DNA from: Phycisphaerales bacterium UBA1910
GTDB taxonomy: Bacteria > Planctomycetota > Phycisphaerae > Phycisphaerales > UBA1924
Assembly (NCBI GenBank): GCA_002337545.1
Contig: DDGE01000021.1
Coordinates: 3,766 to 10,156, forward strand
Reading direction: 5' to 3'
Length of the DNA stretch: 6,391 bases
Part shown: piece by piece, positions 6,236 to 6,391 of the stretch
How the letters are laid out: the number at the start of each line of letters is the position of its first letter
How positions within the stretch are numbered: position 1 is the first letter of the stretch
The notes under the pieces: model-generated
Told to the model about the DNA's origin: nothing
The model's input: the letters and a program-made list of their open reading frames with translations, nothing else
Databases searched by the model: none
Program-made: the position numbers and the translations under genes

Positions 6236-6391
6236 TTACGGGCATCCGGCCTGATAGAGGACCAGGAATGCGGACACATCGAAGAAGTTGAACTCCCCGT
6301 CACCGTTCATATCGCCCTGCGGGTGCTCGTTCTGGAACATCGTCAGGAACGAGGAAACATCAAAGAAATTCAGATTCCCGTCGCCGTTGAG
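6236..6391 (-). CDS. C-terminal fragment of a second GC-type dockerin protein (partial at window edge)
   Basis: The last 51 codons and stop (TAA at 6238-6236) of a minus-strand gene whose body lies beyond the window. The visible residues run from LNGDGNLNFFDVSSFL through QNEHPQGDMNGDGEF to LYQAGCP: one full EF-hand-like unit, all but the first residue of the other, and the terminal Gly-Cys-Pro. They match the tail of the propeller protein except for Ala to Ser in unit 1. The gene is upstream of the propeller gene in the direction of transcription, 165 nt away. Its main domain cannot be seen: it could be another FG-GAP/ASPIC protein or an unrelated exported protein with the same tail. It is truncated by the window, not visibly broken. 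Confidence 0.9.
   Translation of the reverse strand, partial: LNGDGNLNFFDVSSFLTMFQNEHPQGDMNGDGEFNFFDVSAFLVLYQAGCP
6236..6391 (-). repeat. Near-identical DNA repeat of the dockerin segment, copy B (partner 4337-4492)
   Basis: Aligned without gaps to 4337-4492 at an offset of 1899 nt, 152 of 156 positions match. The differences are 4427 T/6326 C, 4448 A/6347 G, 4453 C/6352 A and 4469 G/6368 A (plus strand). The first three-fifths from the stop codon (90 nt) are identical and all changes fall in the distal part. Similarity ends at the stop codon: the 3' flanks differ. The far end of the repeat lies outside the window. Confidence 0.95.

Overview
The window looks like chromosomal DNA of a GC-rich, diderm planctomycete, most likely of the class Phycisphaerae. 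The strongest pointer is a C-terminal module of the form C-P-A-D-L-N-G-D-G ... A-G-C-P. I recognise it as the 'GC-type dockerin' tail that Phycisphaerales attach to many exported proteins. The strong G/C third-position bias, clear Shine-Dalgarno sites on several genes and an outer-membrane efflux lipoprotein fit this. The assignment is by family recognition, not by a database search.

Left part (1-3979, plus strand): a tripartite efflux operon of the MacA-MacB-TolC type. It starts with the last codons of an upstream gene (stop at 45-47), probably the periplasmic adaptor. An ATP-binding subunit (50-958) follows after 2 nt. The MacB-type permease (955-2217) overlaps it by an ATGA. An outer-membrane factor of the TolC/OEP family with a lipoprotein signal peptide (2252-3979) comes 34 nt later. 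The ATPase and permease are separate polypeptides, unlike E. coli MacB, where they are fused. Together they would form an envelope-spanning pump driven by ATP hydrolysis in the cytoplasm. The substrate cannot be read from the sequence.

Middle (3980-4336): a short plus-strand gene for a hypothetical protein of 55-71 residues (4023-4238), then a GC-rich hairpin (4271-4306) between convergent transcription units, a candidate bidirectional terminator.

Right part (4337-6391, minus strand): a 577-residue secreted protein (4337-6070). It has a signal peptide, seven FG-GAP/VCBS calcium-loop repeats (probably one seven-bladed beta-propeller), an ASPIC/UnbV domain and a C-terminal GC-type dockerin. 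After a 165-nt gap, the window ends inside a second minus-strand gene (6236 to beyond 6391). Its visible 51 C-terminal residues are an almost exact copy of the same dockerin: 152 of 156 nt are identical and there is one amino-acid change. This duplicated tail is the most notable feature of the window.

I found no tRNA, rRNA, CRISPR array, insertion sequence or phage gene, and no convincing undescribed defence or mobile system.
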